From contig OY726569.1 in assembly GCA_963383645.1 (NCBI GenBank), positions 26,862,554-26,926,553 of the forward strand: a stretch of DNA of 64,000 nucleotides, in the 5' to 3' direction. The position numbers and the translations under genes are program-made. Below, piece after piece: positions 45,610 through 58,287 of the stretch (positions are counted from its first letter, which is position 1; every line of letters starts with the position of its first letter). The notes beneath the pieces were generated by a model. That model was given only the letters and a program-made list of their open reading frames with translations. It was not told where the DNA came from and ran no database searches. Origin of the DNA: Muscardinus avellanarius. Taxonomy: Eukaryota; Chordata; Mammalia; Rodentia; Gliridae.

Positions 45610-46439
45610 AGAAATTAAACCTCGGGGGTTCTGAGAAAAAGAGGGATTTTGGTTTTTCCAATCGTATAAGTCACTAGTGGAGAAGGGGACATAAACCATG
45701 AAAGGGCGACTTCACGAATCCTGTTCTGCCACTTCCCAGAGTGGGAGAATGGGAGCAGTGGCAATTTCCTGTGAGTTAAATGGGGCCCCAGACTGGTTAT
45801 GAGAAGGACTGAAAGTCTTATCCCCACCTGAAAGTCTGGGCTTGAGGGGTTCTGTTGACCTAGGATGGTCCCAGTTGGGAGACTGAGACCATTTGGTTCC
45901 CTTTTCAGAGGGGGCCAAGCCTGAGGGAGCATAGAAGGGCAGCCTAAGGAGGACTGGAACTTCTTCATTAGATTCCTCCAGGACCGGAGGCAGAAGGATC
46001 TGGGGAGGAAGGGGTCCCAGACTCGACCACTGTGTCCGATTAGGCAGTTGGCCTGTGACAAGATTCCAGAGATCAGTAACAAGGAATTGTCCCTTAAAGA
46101 CTCTTTCCGACTCCAATTGATACCCTTTAAGCCATGAAGGCTGGTTACTTAATATATCAATCCAAATGTCTATACAGGGTATTTGATCAGGGTGCTGTGC
46201 CAGGCACTGACTGGGTCCATAGACAACATTTTGAACTGCAAAACAAATATTTTTATCAAAAGTGCCATTTGAGGGCCATCCAACACCATATGTTGGCCAA
46301 TCAAGCTCACAAGATGTTTTAAAATGAAAGCTTCAACTCTTATGCCATAATATTCTCCTCGTTTCTTGAAATCCTGAAAATTTTTAAGAAAACATTCCAA
46401 GGGAGACAGGGTCCCTGAGAAGGACGATCCCTGCCCCAT
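45610..46439 (-). pseudogene. Truncated gamma-like endogenous retrovirus gag
   Basis: On the minus strand an ATG at 46437-46439 starts MGQ, the N-terminal signal for myristoylation typical of retroviral matrix. A matrix-like frame runs to about 46170, then the frame changes. A proline/serine-rich part follows (45615-46116), as in the region between matrix and capsid. Capsid, pol and env are missing: similarity stops at about 45600, next to a microsatellite. Old, non-functional copy. Confidence 0.7.
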
Positions 46440-46771
46440 GTCAACACCAAACCACAGAGACAAAACAAAGCGATTGACTACAGAAAGAAAAACACCACAA
46501 CGAAAATTTCCAGACTGACAGACAATTTACCAGAGCCTCTGGCTGTCATCACAGCAGCAGGCATGGACCGGGGAAATAATGCAGCATCCTGCTTTTCCAC
46601 GGTCCCAAATGGAGCGCTCCCCAGAAACCAGAAAATCTGAATGACAGGCCTGTCTTACCTGATATTGTCAGGCGATGAGTTAAGGCTTCAGAAATTTGGA
46701 TGACTTTAGAGACCTCTCAAGCCTGTTCTCCTTGGAACCCGAGACCCAGACCAGGAAGAGGTTTGCATGGC

Positions 46772-46789
46772 ATCTCTCTGGGGCCTCCA
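46772..46789 (-). other. Candidate retroviral primer binding site (tRNA-Gln-like)
   Basis: TGGAGGCCCCAGAGAGAT, two bases after the LTR end. It resembles the complement of the 3' end of tRNA-Gln with about three mismatches as I recall it. Confidence 0.5.
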
Positions 46790-46792
46790 GAT

Positions 46793-47225
46793 GTTACAGA
46801 GTGCATCTGAACAAGAAGATCAGATGTATTATGTATTTTATGTATTAAAGTAAAATTCAAGCCTTTAATACATATTCGAATCCCGACGCAAGCCTCATCT
46901 GTCACAGCAGAGATAGCAAGGGCCCCGATCATAGTTAGCAAGCATCTTTTATACCTTTGCAATGAAGTTTTTGTTGTACAAAACTGATTGGTTGACCTTT
47001 ACATAAACACAGCAACTATGTAAAGTTTGCAGTTTTGCAGGAGGGCATAGATAGTTATGAGTTCGTTTTGACATATTTTCCAGGATGTGGTTTACATGAA
47101 TTTGTCCAAAACACCAGATGGCCTTTTATCTAACTGAAACATTTTCTAAACTAACTTCCTCTTGCTCCCCTCCTTTGTTCTCAGGCCTTACACTTTTCCT
47201 GTTTATGTCAAGGCAGGCCTTGACA
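46793..47225 (-). mobile_element. 5' LTR of the gamma-like ERV
   Basis: On the minus strand it starts TGTCAAGGCC (47225), has TATAAAAG (46946-46953), an ATTAAA-type signal near 46850 and ends CTCTGTAACA (46793). Length about 433 bp, normal for this class. The inner end is followed by the primer site and, about 330 bases on, by gag. Confidence 0.7.
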
Positions 47226-47229
47226 CCCA

Positions 47230-48390
47230 TCACCTCTATGGTCATCCATTTGCTGACACTCTTTACAAAGCCCTCTTTTCTTTACTAGCCTACAACAATA
47301 AAACACAAACACTCGAATTAAATCTCTCCCTAGATAGTGCCTGAGGAACCAGCAAAATAAGCCAATAACACATCCTGCCCAGCATGTGAGTACTTCTCCT
47401 GGTATTTTTCACAGAAAAGACTAATGAGAGAACAGAGTCTGGCCACCCGGTCACCAGCAGAGGTCTCTGCCATAATATGGGAAGATCTGTTCTCAGGAAA
47501 GAAGTGAGTAAGACAGATGTTGAGTTCCTGAGATCATGTTCTTGCATAGCAGCAGCTGCTGCCCAGAATTAAGGGCTGGGGTGTGTAGGCCAGGGGTCTA
47601 TCAAGGGAGGTTGCCAGAGGTTTTCATGGTCAGTGGTCATTCAGAATTGATTGTGGGAAATGGATCCTGGTTTTGCTCTATATCCTCTGAGCTCCCAATA
47701 ATATAATGAAAGACCCAGGAAGATACAGGGATGGCCTATCTGTTGGGTGGGGCACAGTTGCTTGGAACACATCCTTCGTTAGAAGAAATTCATTTAGTGT
47801 CTAGTTCAGGAGAGCAAGACCCACAATACCTGTGCGTACCCTAACTTCTAATGTCAGTAGTAATAGTAGGCATCTTCCTAAGTGTGTGTTACTCTCCTTA
47901 TTCTCTTGAAAAGAAACCTAGTTGTTGTATAACCTGCTACTGGAAAACCAAGAGTATCCCATCTCGTTTTCTTGTTCATGAAATATCAGACAAGAAGAGT
48001 GATCTAAATCTTTTTGAAAACAGTACAATGAAGGGCTATTTAAAAATATCATGGATATCTAATTTAAGGCATCAAAACTAAGCTTTTATTCAGTGTTTAG
48101 TTAATCAAAGCAATTGTTCAATCTATGTGACTTATAGTAGATAAATGTGAAGAAGAAATATGCCATAGTCTCATAATAATTTTCATAATGTTTTACTACT
48201 CACTCTTAGCATTAGATAAATAATTTATTCTTTTTATGAAAGAACTCTCATTAAATGACTACTATAAAATGTATTAATCCACTCTCCATTTATCTATTCC
48301 TAGATTCTGACACTGCTACACCATTATTTTGATTAATGTAGTTTCATAATCAGTCTGAAAATTAGGAACATTAGCCCTTAATATTTTTGT
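47230..48390. other. Spacer without recognisable gene
   Basis: The last about 100 bases look like L1 ORF2 in reverse; otherwise nothing named. Confidence 0.4.
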
Positions 48391-48394
48391 GCTG

Positions 48395-48560
48395 TTTAAA
48401 AATTTTTTTAATTTTTATTTGTGCATTATAGTCATACATCTTAATGTAGTATAAAATGGTAGCAGCATACATGCACACTTCACCCAATTAGCCCTTACCC
48501 AATTCCCGCCCATTCACCCCCCCTTTTTAATTTTTGGTTTAGTGATTGACTTTGATATGT
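48395..48560 (-). mobile_element. L1 3' end, squirrel-type, reverse
   Basis: 'atttttatttgtgcattatagtcatacatc ... cccttacccaattcccgccc', the third copy of the family at 7139 and 33505. Confidence 0.65.
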
Positions 48561-48564
48561 TTCT

Positions 48565-50140
48565 TAAAATACATCATGTGCATTAGAGAATTTCCTTCTT
48601 TCCCCCTCTCAACCCTTCAGTTAGGTTGCCTTATTTGCTCATCTAAAGAATCTCTTTCTTCATCTAGAGTCCCTCCTCTGACCAATTTTGTCTCTAGCTT
48701 CTGCATATTAGGGAAAGGTCAACTGCCTTTTAAGTTTGGTATGGGATCCAAGGAGTCTATTGACAATCGTCTTACTGATCTTGATGCTAAATTATGTATC
48801 TTGATCTTGTGTGCCTTCTGGACAGCTGATGTAAAAGAAGGGAAGGCTGAATAGTTTTATAGTAAACATCTCTGCACCAACAACTCAAAAGAATTATCAC
48901 GTAACCATGAGGTTCCTGTATCTTTTATGTCCATTGCAAATTCTGGCAGAGTATCTAGGGAGCAGGAATACTGTCATAGAATTTACCTAGTAGCATGGAA
49001 AAAGATGAGCTATGCTATTTTATGCTGATTCCTTTTTGTATTTTACTAGATGACTTGAAACCAGAAATAAATTATTTTTTTTCTACAAAGAAAAAGATTT
49101 CATTATGCACTCTATCATTTTGGCTTTATTTACAATATATTTAGATATAATTATTCTCTCTGACAACTTTGTATAGCCTGTGGCCTTTAAATTAATTTTT
49201 TATCAAAAGGATACTTTTTTCATTATAAGATTAAATTTCTATTGTGATAAATCTTCTCAAGGAACACAATTAAAAATTTTTCTGAATGTAATTTTTTTTA
49301 TTTTCTCAAAATTGACGCTCTGGAATTTTAAATGAAGTTGAAGATTCATGTAAATCTGCTCTTACTCCTATGATCAGTCATTGCCTTATGTGTCTCATAC
49401 AAAAATTTCTTCGGATTAAAACAAGATTTCTACTTCATATTCATCAGTAAATTCCAGGAAAATTTTTAGTTTTAATAGTACCACAAATTGAAAATGGGTC
49501 TTATGTATAAGTATTGATAATGTTGTATAGCATGGTTTTCTCTAAGATTAACAGGTTTTGGCCTTAGACTAATATATTGTCACCTACGGTTGTATATTAT
49601 GAAAGAAACTGTATTAATCATTTAAAAAAACTTGAGTTGCATTCTAAAAAAATATTGATAATGAACAAGACTAAGAACCTCTGGAGACCTCTCACTGGGG
49701 AGTTTTGGGGTAGTAACAATTCCCAACAACTCAGGGAGACCATAAGTCAAGTTGGTTGAGGTCTCCTGGCTGCTCTAACCCTGTGGAATCAAAGCCAGCA
49801 ACTTCCTTGACTGAAGGAGAAGTCCTTTTTGGTGGGAAGGAGCTGAGGATGTCTGGGATGTGGCAGTTGGAGGACCCTCGAAACGCACTCACAGAGAGAA
49901 TATTTCACTGTAGATGCAGTTGTGAAGAATCTCACTGAGAAGTTTCCTGGTTTAGATCCTTTTTGTCTACTGCACCTCTAAGATCTAGGATACTCACATC
50001 AAATACCCCAGAATGCTTCAGATACCAAGTATCTGAAGAAAATATCCAGGCCTCAAGCCTTCCTCTCGAACTCTCCCCAGGCCACCATCATGACACCCTC
50101 CCACCACTGTCAAATAAGTGTCAAAATTACCCATCTCTAT
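48565..50140. other. Spacer, partly L1-like
   Basis: 48.9-49.55 kb is AT-rich and looks like decayed reverse L1; I cannot place boundaries. No V segment. Confidence 0.35.
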
Positions 50141-50151
50141 TCTATAAGGAA

Positions 50152-50499
50152 TTAATTCACCTGCTTCCAACTTTTCTCCTGATCCAATATATTTCTCCTG
50201 AGGCATATTGATCCACCCCTAAAAAGCCTGCCCTGGGCATCCTCAGATAATATATCCTTTGGGAAATTCATCTCTCTCTCTCTCTGCAGGTTAATCAGTT
50301 GTTCACAGGCAGTGTGCCAAATTTGAATTCCCAAGGACTTAAGCGATGACAGGTAATCAGATAGGGAGCTCCTGACCCTCCCTCCTGGATGACCTGCTTC
50401 TAAAGGCATCCCCACATACTTGGACACTGGCCACGGATGTCTGACACCCTCCACAGTAAGAAAAGTCAAGAGCAGGATCTGGACACTGACCCAGATCAA
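50152..50499 (-). other. Unrecognised 115-codon frame with hydrophobic start
   Basis: Begins MIWVSVQILLLTFLTVEG, which would pass as a signal peptide, followed by a charged part with no domain I know. No splice-flanked V pattern, no recombination signal. It could be a retroviral env relic or chance; left unassigned. Confidence 0.2.
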
Positions 50500-51490
50500 G
50501 CAGATGCCCAGGGTCCATCTAAAGCTAGGAAAAGTTTAAATGTAAGTAGGAATAGAATGTGGAAGACATTCTGCAGTGGGGGGAGGGGCAGACGGCAGCC
50601 TGGCTGGGTGGCAGATTTCATGGAGATCTGTAGTAGGTAGGCAAGAACTTCAAGCTCCCATGAATGAATTCAAGTTGGTGTGTGCTTCTAGACCATTTTA
50701 AAATAGTTTCTCCGACTCACAGCACAATGCTTTGAAAGATGACTCCTTCCATTATTCATCAGTAATCCTTGTTTAAGTCCCCCCATCCTACCCTGCATCC
50801 CTCCTGTAGATGTAGGTTCTTGAAGAATTTCAAAAAGGCTACACTTCATTAAAAATTAGGACATATATTCAGATAAATCCAGGATTTTTTTTATGGAAGC
50901 CAGAAGATAAATTGTTTGAAACATGATTGTCTCAGGACAGCCAGAGAATTCACTTGCTGTGTGCACATCATTCTCTTGGAAGCAGTCCTCGTGTCTCCAA
51001 CATGTGTTCATTGTTGCGTGCTACAGCAGACATTCCTTTTCAAACTCCTTTGGTGAAAAGCCCAACCCATCAAAGACTGTAGCCTGCAAGACCCAAACCA
51101 TATATTCCTTCTTTTTATTTCTCAGTGTATTGAGTTGTCCAATGTGCACTTGCAGTAAAAAGACTCAAATATAAATCTGGGCTCTACCCCCAAACACTAC
51201 AGTTGCAGATCAGTATGCAGGCTTATGTCATGATATAAAATAAAAAATATCCGTCATACCCTTCTGAGCCTCTAGAGTGAATGGGATTAGAAATAGATGT
51301 GGGGACAGAAGGGATAAAACTTTTTCTCTTCACCTAAGGTAAAGACCCTTAAGATTCCCTGAGCCCTGATTTCTCCAGATATTAGAAATTCCCTATGCAT
51401 GGAATGGAGTTTGCATTTTGAGACAGGTGAGAATTCTAGCCACTAATTCTCAATCCCTATTTAGAGTCACCTACTCATCTAAATCATAAC
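50500..51490. other. Spacer without recognisable gene
   Basis: Nothing supportable seen. Confidence 0.45.
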
Positions 51491-51728
51491 TCTTGCTGGG
51501 CGTGGTGGCGCACGCTTGTAATCCCTGCACTTGGGAGGCTGAGACAGGAGCATTGCGAGGTTCAAAGCTAGCCTCAACTACTTAGTGAGGTTCTCAGCAA
51601 CTCAGTGAGATCCTGTTTCCAAATAAAATATGAAATGGGTCTGGGAGTATAGCCCAGAGATAGAGAGCCTCTGGGTTCCACCCTGTGTACCACCAAAAAA
51701 AAAAAAAAAAAAAAATCCTAACTCTTAC
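51485..51728 (+). mobile_element. B1-ID SINE
   Basis: Element about 51495-51716 with a 21-A tail; tcataactctt / tcctaactctt flank it. Confidence 0.88.
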
Positions 51729-51729
51729 T

Positions 51730-52610
51730 CTGATCCTGGGACACTGTGTATAGATTTCCTTATTGCTTGTCTCTACCAGGGGGTACTGCTTTTTGCAGTA
51801 CCTAATGTCTTTTGCAATCTGCTCTCTGGCCATTCCTCTAGACAAGCTTTGGACCAACAGTAATTGCTGAGAAAAAACAGCGTCTCTGAACGTGCACTAT
51901 CGGCATCAGGAGACAGATGCTCTGCACTCAATCACAAAGGAATGGCAGGATGCAGGTCTGTGCTGGACACTCCATAGAACACAAACCCTTGGCAGTGTAA
52001 AATGTGAGGGGTCTTCCATGTTATCCTGTGGCTTAAGAAATAATACTAAACCATCACATTTCCAGAAAGAAGATATGATATATAAAAAACTTAGCAAACT
52101 ACTATAGAGCCAACTAAGTGAGTTGATCATATACTTTTCTCTCCATTCTTACAAAATTCTGTAATTGTATTACAATCAGGTGGAAAGTAAATTTGGTCCC
52201 ACGATCCCTGTTCTGATGACTATAATTGGTCTAAATGACCAAGTTTTGATTAAAAGATTAAAGGAATAACAAAAACTTTGAAATAATTATTTCCAAATTA
52301 GAATTTATTAGGAGAACTGTCCATTTTAAATAAATGTTTTCACTACAGTATATGTGGCCAGTTTGGAGTCGGTACAAATTTTGAGTGTTTTTCAGGCCTG
52401 AAATTCTTTCCAGAACTGTTCTTTAATGGAAGCTTCAGATGGAGTAGGAAAAAAAAGACACAATGTTTTCTGAAAGGAACTGTGAGCACAAATCAAACAT
52501 CATGGTCTAAAGTGGGTCAAAGCTCTGGGTTCAGGATGGACCTGTGTGAAATGTTTCAGTGAGAGTGGTATGGACTACAAGGATGGCTTGTCTCCAATTG
52601 TGATTTTTAA
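51730..52610. other. Spacer without recognisable gene
   Basis: AT-rich approach to the CpG-rich patch; nothing named. Confidence 0.45.
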
Positions 52611-52619
52611 GAAGGGAGG

Positions 52620-53150
52620 CCGCAGAAGATCCATGAGGATGCGCTGCCTCACCCACAAGGCCGCTCCGGCCCTGTCTTGCAAGACCTCCTGAGCCAAGCT
52701 TTTCCTCGCGCGCATGCGCACGCATATGCTTATGCCCCCCCCCCCATCACGCTGGCGCATGCGCGCACAGCTCCAATGGCTCTTGGTTTACGTTGCGGCC
52801 TCACGTGGGCGACGCACAGGCGCGTGAGCGCAGGGCGGGTACCAACGCCCGCAGCTCAATGGGCGCCGGGAGCTGGTGCTCCAGGCTCAGAGGTAATGGC
52901 CGCTGGGCCCCTGCACGCCCGAGTCCTGCCCGTGCTCCCTCCTGGTGCTGCTCAGAGTGGCCGGTGGCGTCCAGCGCTGCCCCGCGGCTGGCGGCGCCCG
53001 CAGACCCGGAGGAGCTTCCAATAAAGACTGTGGGGACCTGCGTGTCCCGGGAGAAAAGCTTAGTGGGCTCTGTGTGTGTGTGCTCTGTGTGTGCGCCTTC
53101 GCTGTGGCGGGCCTTTGTGGACGCCGGGAAGTGTGGGTTTTGATTGGGGG
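52620..53150 (+). promoter_or_regulatory. CpG-rich patch with NRF1-type motifs; promoter or LTR
   Basis: Sharply GC- and CpG-rich within AT-rich DNA. Palindromic GCGCATGCGC-type NRF1 motifs lie at about 52706-52716 and 52753-52763, with a CACGTG E-box at about 52802. An AATAAA at about 53020 is followed by 'gactgtgggg ... gtgtcccggg', a TG-rich run, then near 53140 'ttttgattgggggacacggg'. The tail resembles LTR R/U5 followed by a damaged proline-type primer site. It may therefore be an LTR rather than a cellular promoter. The frames on both strands (52677-53184) are low-complexity shadows. Confidence 0.55.
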
Positions 53151-53154
53151 ACAC

Positions 53155-53840
53155 GGGAGTTGTATGGTGACCCTTTATATATAAAAATATAAGTGCTTTC
53201 TGGTCTCTTGGAGTTGGTAGGATTCAGAAGGCATGAGGTTTGTTGTACTTGGGAGGAGTGTTGGAAGTATATGAATTCGTAGTTCTGGGTCTTTTAATTA
53301 ATTTTTTAAAAATTCAGCATAGGTATTTATAACTTCATTCAGATAAGGAAACAAGAAATAAAGAAGTTCATGGTCTAAGATATTGCTGTGCAGTTCCAGC
53401 AGAGCTAGAATTGAGAATGACGGATCTAAAATTATGAACCACTCAGTCACTTTCCATACTACCTTCTTTTGTCCTCAACTCCCTGTTGTGTAAAAGCATA
53501 AGTTTTATATTGAAAACTGGGAGAAGAAAATGCCTCGAAAAAAGACTAGTTAGTGTTTTCTATGATTACTGTTTTATGTTGGTTGGTTCCTAAGCCAGGC
53601 CATTTTTTTTTTAAGTGCTTGAACAAAATAATACTAAATTTTAAAAAAATATAAATCTAATAAAAATAAATTTAAAAATCACGAATCTTAGAAACACTGA
53701 ACATTCAATGACAGCTTCTCCCCCCACTAGGCAGATGCTTGCAAATTAGATTCTCCCAAACTTGAACTCAGCGATAACCAGGTATAGCATATGTATACAG
53801 TAGAACTCTCCACTACTCCACTATTTCAAAAAGTTATCCC
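53155..53840. other. AT-rich spacer
   Basis: No feature recognised. Confidence 0.45.
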
Positions 53841-53844
53841 TTGC

Positions 53845-54290
53845 TGAGTCAGGCATGTTGCTGCACACTTGTAATCCCAGTACTTGGGAGGCTGAGACAG
53901 GAGGCTCTCAGGTTCAGGGCCAGCCTCAGTTACTTTAGGCCCTCCAAAATTTAGACCCTGTTTCAAAATAAACAATAAGCTTGGTGTGGTGGCACATGCG
54001 TGTAATCCTAGCACTTAGGAAGTTGAGACAGGAGGATAAAGATTCGTGGACAGTCTCAGCTACTTCGGCCCTTTGCAATTCAGTGAGACCCTGTTTTAAA
54101 AATGAATAAGAAACAGGGCTGGGGATATAGCTCAGAGGTGGAATGCCTCTAGGCTCCATCCCCAGTACTGAAAAAAAAAGATTTCCACAATGCACCAATA
54201 AAAACTTAAAAAATAAAAATAGGGCCGGGGAGTGTGGCTCAGAGGTAGACTGCCCCTGAGCTCAATCCTCAGTACCGAAAAAAAAAATCA
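53845..54290 (+). mobile_element. Composite SINE: B1-B1-ID, L1-like link, ID
   Basis: B1-like half (53850-53970), second B1-like half (53975-54100), ID-like unit (54115-54170), a 40-base link containing 'caatgcaccaataaaaactt' which resembles the terminal bases of the local L1, then another ID-like unit (54220-54280). Confidence 0.8.
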
Positions 54291-55405
54291 ATTTTGAAGA
54301 TGTCAGAGAAAATGTTGCCTTTGTCTCCATCTCCAGTGTTCCTAAATCTCGTTTTCTTCACATATTTTTATTTTATTGTACTTCTATTGGTGACTTTTAT
54401 ATACATATTCATACTCTCTCATCTCTCACATAAGGAGATTTTAAGTGATATAAACATAAATGACACATCAGTTGGTGTATTTTGTTCTGTACCCTACCAC
54501 ATGTTCCACTTCTCCCAGTAAGCATGAGTGAACTTGATAGCAATACCCTTATATATAGACATAACATTATTTGAACTGTTTGCTTCCTCAATCCTCTGTT
54601 TTCCTTCCCAAAGTAAGTCCCCTAATTGCCTCCCAGTATTGTACTTGGAATCCTCAATGATATGAAGTTCCCTTCCTTTCCCTTTTTCTCTCTAGCTTCT
54701 ACATATGTGAGAAAAAGTGAGACCCTTGACTTTCTGAGACTGACTGAACTCACTTAACATAATATTTAGTTCCATCCATTTGCCTGTAATGACATGGTCT
54801 TGTGCTTTATGGGTGAGTAAAATTCCATTGTCTATATAATACATTTTCTTTATTCACCTGTTGATGGACACCTAGGTTGGCCCCAGAATTTGATTACTGT
54901 GAATTTTGCTACTATAAACACAGATATGCATGTATTGCTATAGCATTTTACCTTTAATTCTTTTGGAAAGATACCTAGGAGTGATATAGCTGGGTCTCAT
55001 AGTGGATCCATTCCTAGTCTTTTGAAGAACCTCCATACTCATCTCCATAGTGGTTGTACTCATTTACAATCCCATCAACAGTGTATAAGAGTTCCTATTT
55101 CCCCATCTCCTCATCAGCATTTATTGTTTGTAATTTTGATGGGTGCCATCTCATTCGAGTCACCCGAGATCTCAGGGTACTTTTGATTTGCATTTCCCTA
55201 ATTTTTAGTGATGTTGAACACTTTTTCATTTATTTGTTTCCTTTGCTCTGCATAAGTATTTTAATTTGATGCCATCCACTTACTGATTCTTGATTTTCTT
55301 TCCTAAGCTTTGGAGATTTTGCTAAGGAAATCTCTACCAATATTGGAGAGTCGGCCCTGTGTTTTCATCTAGTAAGCGTAATGTTTTTGGTATAATTGCT
55401 TGCTT

Positions 55406-55619
55406 TTTTTTTTTTTTTTTGCGGGTCTGGGGATGGAATCCAGGGACATTCGACCCCCGAGCTTCACCCCCTGCCCTATTTTTTATTCTTTATTTTGAAA
55501 CCAGATCTCACTGAGTTGCAAAGGGCCTTACTAAGTAGCTGAGGCTGTCCAGGAACCACGATCCTCAGGTCTCAGCCTCCCAAATGCTGGAATTACAAGC
55601 ATGCACCACCATTCCCGGC
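55406..55619 (-). mobile_element. B1-ID SINE inside L1
   Basis: Minus-strand dimer with T-run (tail) at 55407-55421. Confidence 0.88.
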
Positions 55620-55887
55620 TACTTGCTAGCTCTTTGAACCACTTGGAGTTGAGTTTTCTGCTGGGTAAGAGAAATGGGTCTAACTTCATTCTGCATAAGA
55701 ATGTCGAGTTTCCACAGCAGTGTTTGTTAAAAATGCTGTCTTTTCTCCAGCATATGTTTTTGGCTTCTTTGTCAAAATCAACTGACTATAACTGTGAGGA
55801 TTTGTCTCTGTATCTTCTATTATATTCCATTGGTATCTGCTTGTATTTTTTGTGCCAATACCATGTTGTTTTTGTTACTATAGCTTT

Positions 55888-56046
55888 ATACAATAATTTT
55901 TTGTATTTATTTATTTTTTAACAATTTTTTAATTGAACATAAATAGTATACATTTAAACTATATAAGGAGAAGGTACATATGTTTCCTCTAATATGCCTA
56001 AACTAGGAGACACAAAGGATACTAGTGGGACTTCATACAATAATTT
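55888..56046. mobile_element. 135-bp L1 3'-end insert with internal inversion
   Basis: atacaataattt at 55888-55899 and 56035-56046 encloses a piece. Its left part is the reverse complement of the L1 tail region seen at 1228-1275. Its right part (55968-56034) matches 976-1045 in forward orientation. Confidence 0.75.
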
Positions 56047-56337
56047 GAAGTCAGGTATTGTTATGCCTCCAGCATGGTTCAGATTGCTCAAAATGCTATG
56101 GATATTCTGGGTCTTTCATATGAATTTTAGGACTTTATTTCTAGCTCTGGAAAAATAACATTGGTTTTTTAATAGGAATTGTATTGAATTTGTAGACTTT
56201 GGGTAGTATGACTATTTTGACAGTATTTATTTTACTTTAACTATCCAAAAATATGGAAGGTCTTTTCATTTTCTAAGGTCTTCTTCAACTTCTTTCTTTA
56301 GTGTTCTATAATTTTTATTGTAGAAATCTTTTACTTC

Positions 56338-56528
56338 CTTTTTTTGGGTGGTACTGGGGTTCCTGGAAACCCTTCTACCTCCGAGCTATACTCCAAGAAC
56401 TATTTTTATACTTTATTATTTGGAAACAGGGTCTCTTAAGCCAGCACGGCTGGCTTCAAACCTGAGCGATCCTCTTGTCTCTGCCTCCCAAGCGCGGGGA
56501 TTACAAGTGTGCACCACCATGCCTGGCT
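56338..56528 (-). mobile_element. B1-ID SINE inside L1
   Basis: 'ggtggtactggggttcctgg ... attacaagtgtgcaccaccatgcctggc', minus strand; flanking tttacttccttttt / tttacttactttt. Confidence 0.88.
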
Positions 56529-58287
56529 TTTACTTACTTTTTAAAATTTATTCCTAAGTATTTTTGAGTGGAATTGTTTTCTAATTTCCTCAAATTTTTT
56601 CAAATTTTGTGAGCTGACTTAATTTGGTTATTAGCTCTAGGAGTCTTCTGGTTGAGGGTTTTTGGAGGGTGGGAATCTTCTAAATATAGAATCATATCAT
56701 ATGCAAACAAATAATTTCACTGCTTTTCTGTTTTTATCCCTTTAGTTTTCATCTCTTGCCTATTGACCTGGCTAGAATTTCAAGTACTACATTGAATAGG
56801 AGTCGTGATAGTGGGCATCCTTGTCTTGTTCCTGATTTAAGAGGAAATGCTTTCAGTTTCCTTATGAATGCATCAGCATGATATTGGCTTTGGATTTATC
56901 ATATATATCTTTTTGATGTAGAGGTAAGTTCCTTCCATTCCTAATTTCTTCAGTGTTTTGAACGTGAATTTGTGTTAGATTTTGTCAAATGCTTTTCTGC
57001 ATCTCTTAATATGATTGTTTGATTGTGGTCCTTGATTCTGCTTATGTGATGAATTCTATTTCTTGACTTTTGTATGTTGAAACAAACTTGCATTCCTGGA
57101 ATGAAAGCAACTTGTTGATGCTGCAGTCTTCTTGATGTGGTTTGAAATACAAATTGCTAGTATTAAGATCTTTTATGTGTTTGTTCACCAAAGACATTGG
57201 CCTTTAATTTTCTTTCCTTGAGTTATCTTATTTAGTTTTGATGTTGAGGTGATAGTGACTTTATAAAATGAGTTTGGAAGTATCCTCCCCCTTTTTTATT
57301 TTCTATTTCATGGAATAGTTTCAGGAGAATTGACAATTCATTCTTTAAAGTTCTTGTAGAATTTAAAAGATCCTTGTAAAAAGATTCTTGTAAAAAGTTC
57401 TTGTAGTTCTATAAAGTTCTCATAGCATTTAGGCTGGAAATCTGTTTGGTCCTGGGCTGTTTTGCTGTGGTTAGAAAGTTTTTTTTTTAATTATAGTACC
57501 AATCTCTTTAATTATTATTTAATTAGTATTAATGTCAAATACTGTTTTTATTAAATAAGTGGGCATGCCACTGTTTGGCACATAAATGTTTATATTATTA
57601 TGTATTTTTGGTCAGTTGTTCCCTTTTCAGTAAGAAGTGACCCTGTTTTTCTCTTCTATGTTTTGGCTTGAAGTCTGCTTTGTTGGCAATGATGGTAGTT
57701 ACCTTTGCTTGCTTTTCGTCTTCCATTGCATGGAATAACTTTTTCCATTTTGTCATCTTTATCCTGTGAATATCTTCGCCTAGAAGGTGAATAACATGTA
57801 GTTGAATTTTCATTTTTAAATCACGTTGCCAGTGTGTCTTATTTGGGGAGTTGAGACTATTTACATTCAGAGTTAATACAGAGATATTCTTCTCACATTT
57901 GGAATTATATCTTTGGTCTACTTCTCCTTAATTTAGTCTTCTTCTTTAGTTTCTCTTCTAATGGAATTCTTCCCTTCTCTGGCTCTGAGAATTATCTTTC
58001 CTTTCGTTTTTGTGTGTTATTTAAGTGTTTTCTGTAGAGCTCAATTAGTATTCATGAGTTCTTTTAGTTTCTACTTATCTTGAAAGTTTTTTTATTTCTT
58101 TGTCAATTTTGAAAGATAGCTTTGCTGGTATAGCAATCTTGGTTGGAAATATTTTTCTTTTGGACTTGGAGCACTTTATTCCAAGCCCTCCTGGCGTTTA
58201 GAGTTTGGGTTAAGAAATATTGTGTAAATCTTACTGATTTGACTCTGAATGTGATATATCTTTCTCTCTTGATACTTTTATATTCTT

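Noticed and set aside
52677..53184. Several 80-117 codon frames in the CpG-rich patch
   Set aside because: Open in four frames because GC-rich DNA lacks stops; no domain or splice pattern supports any.
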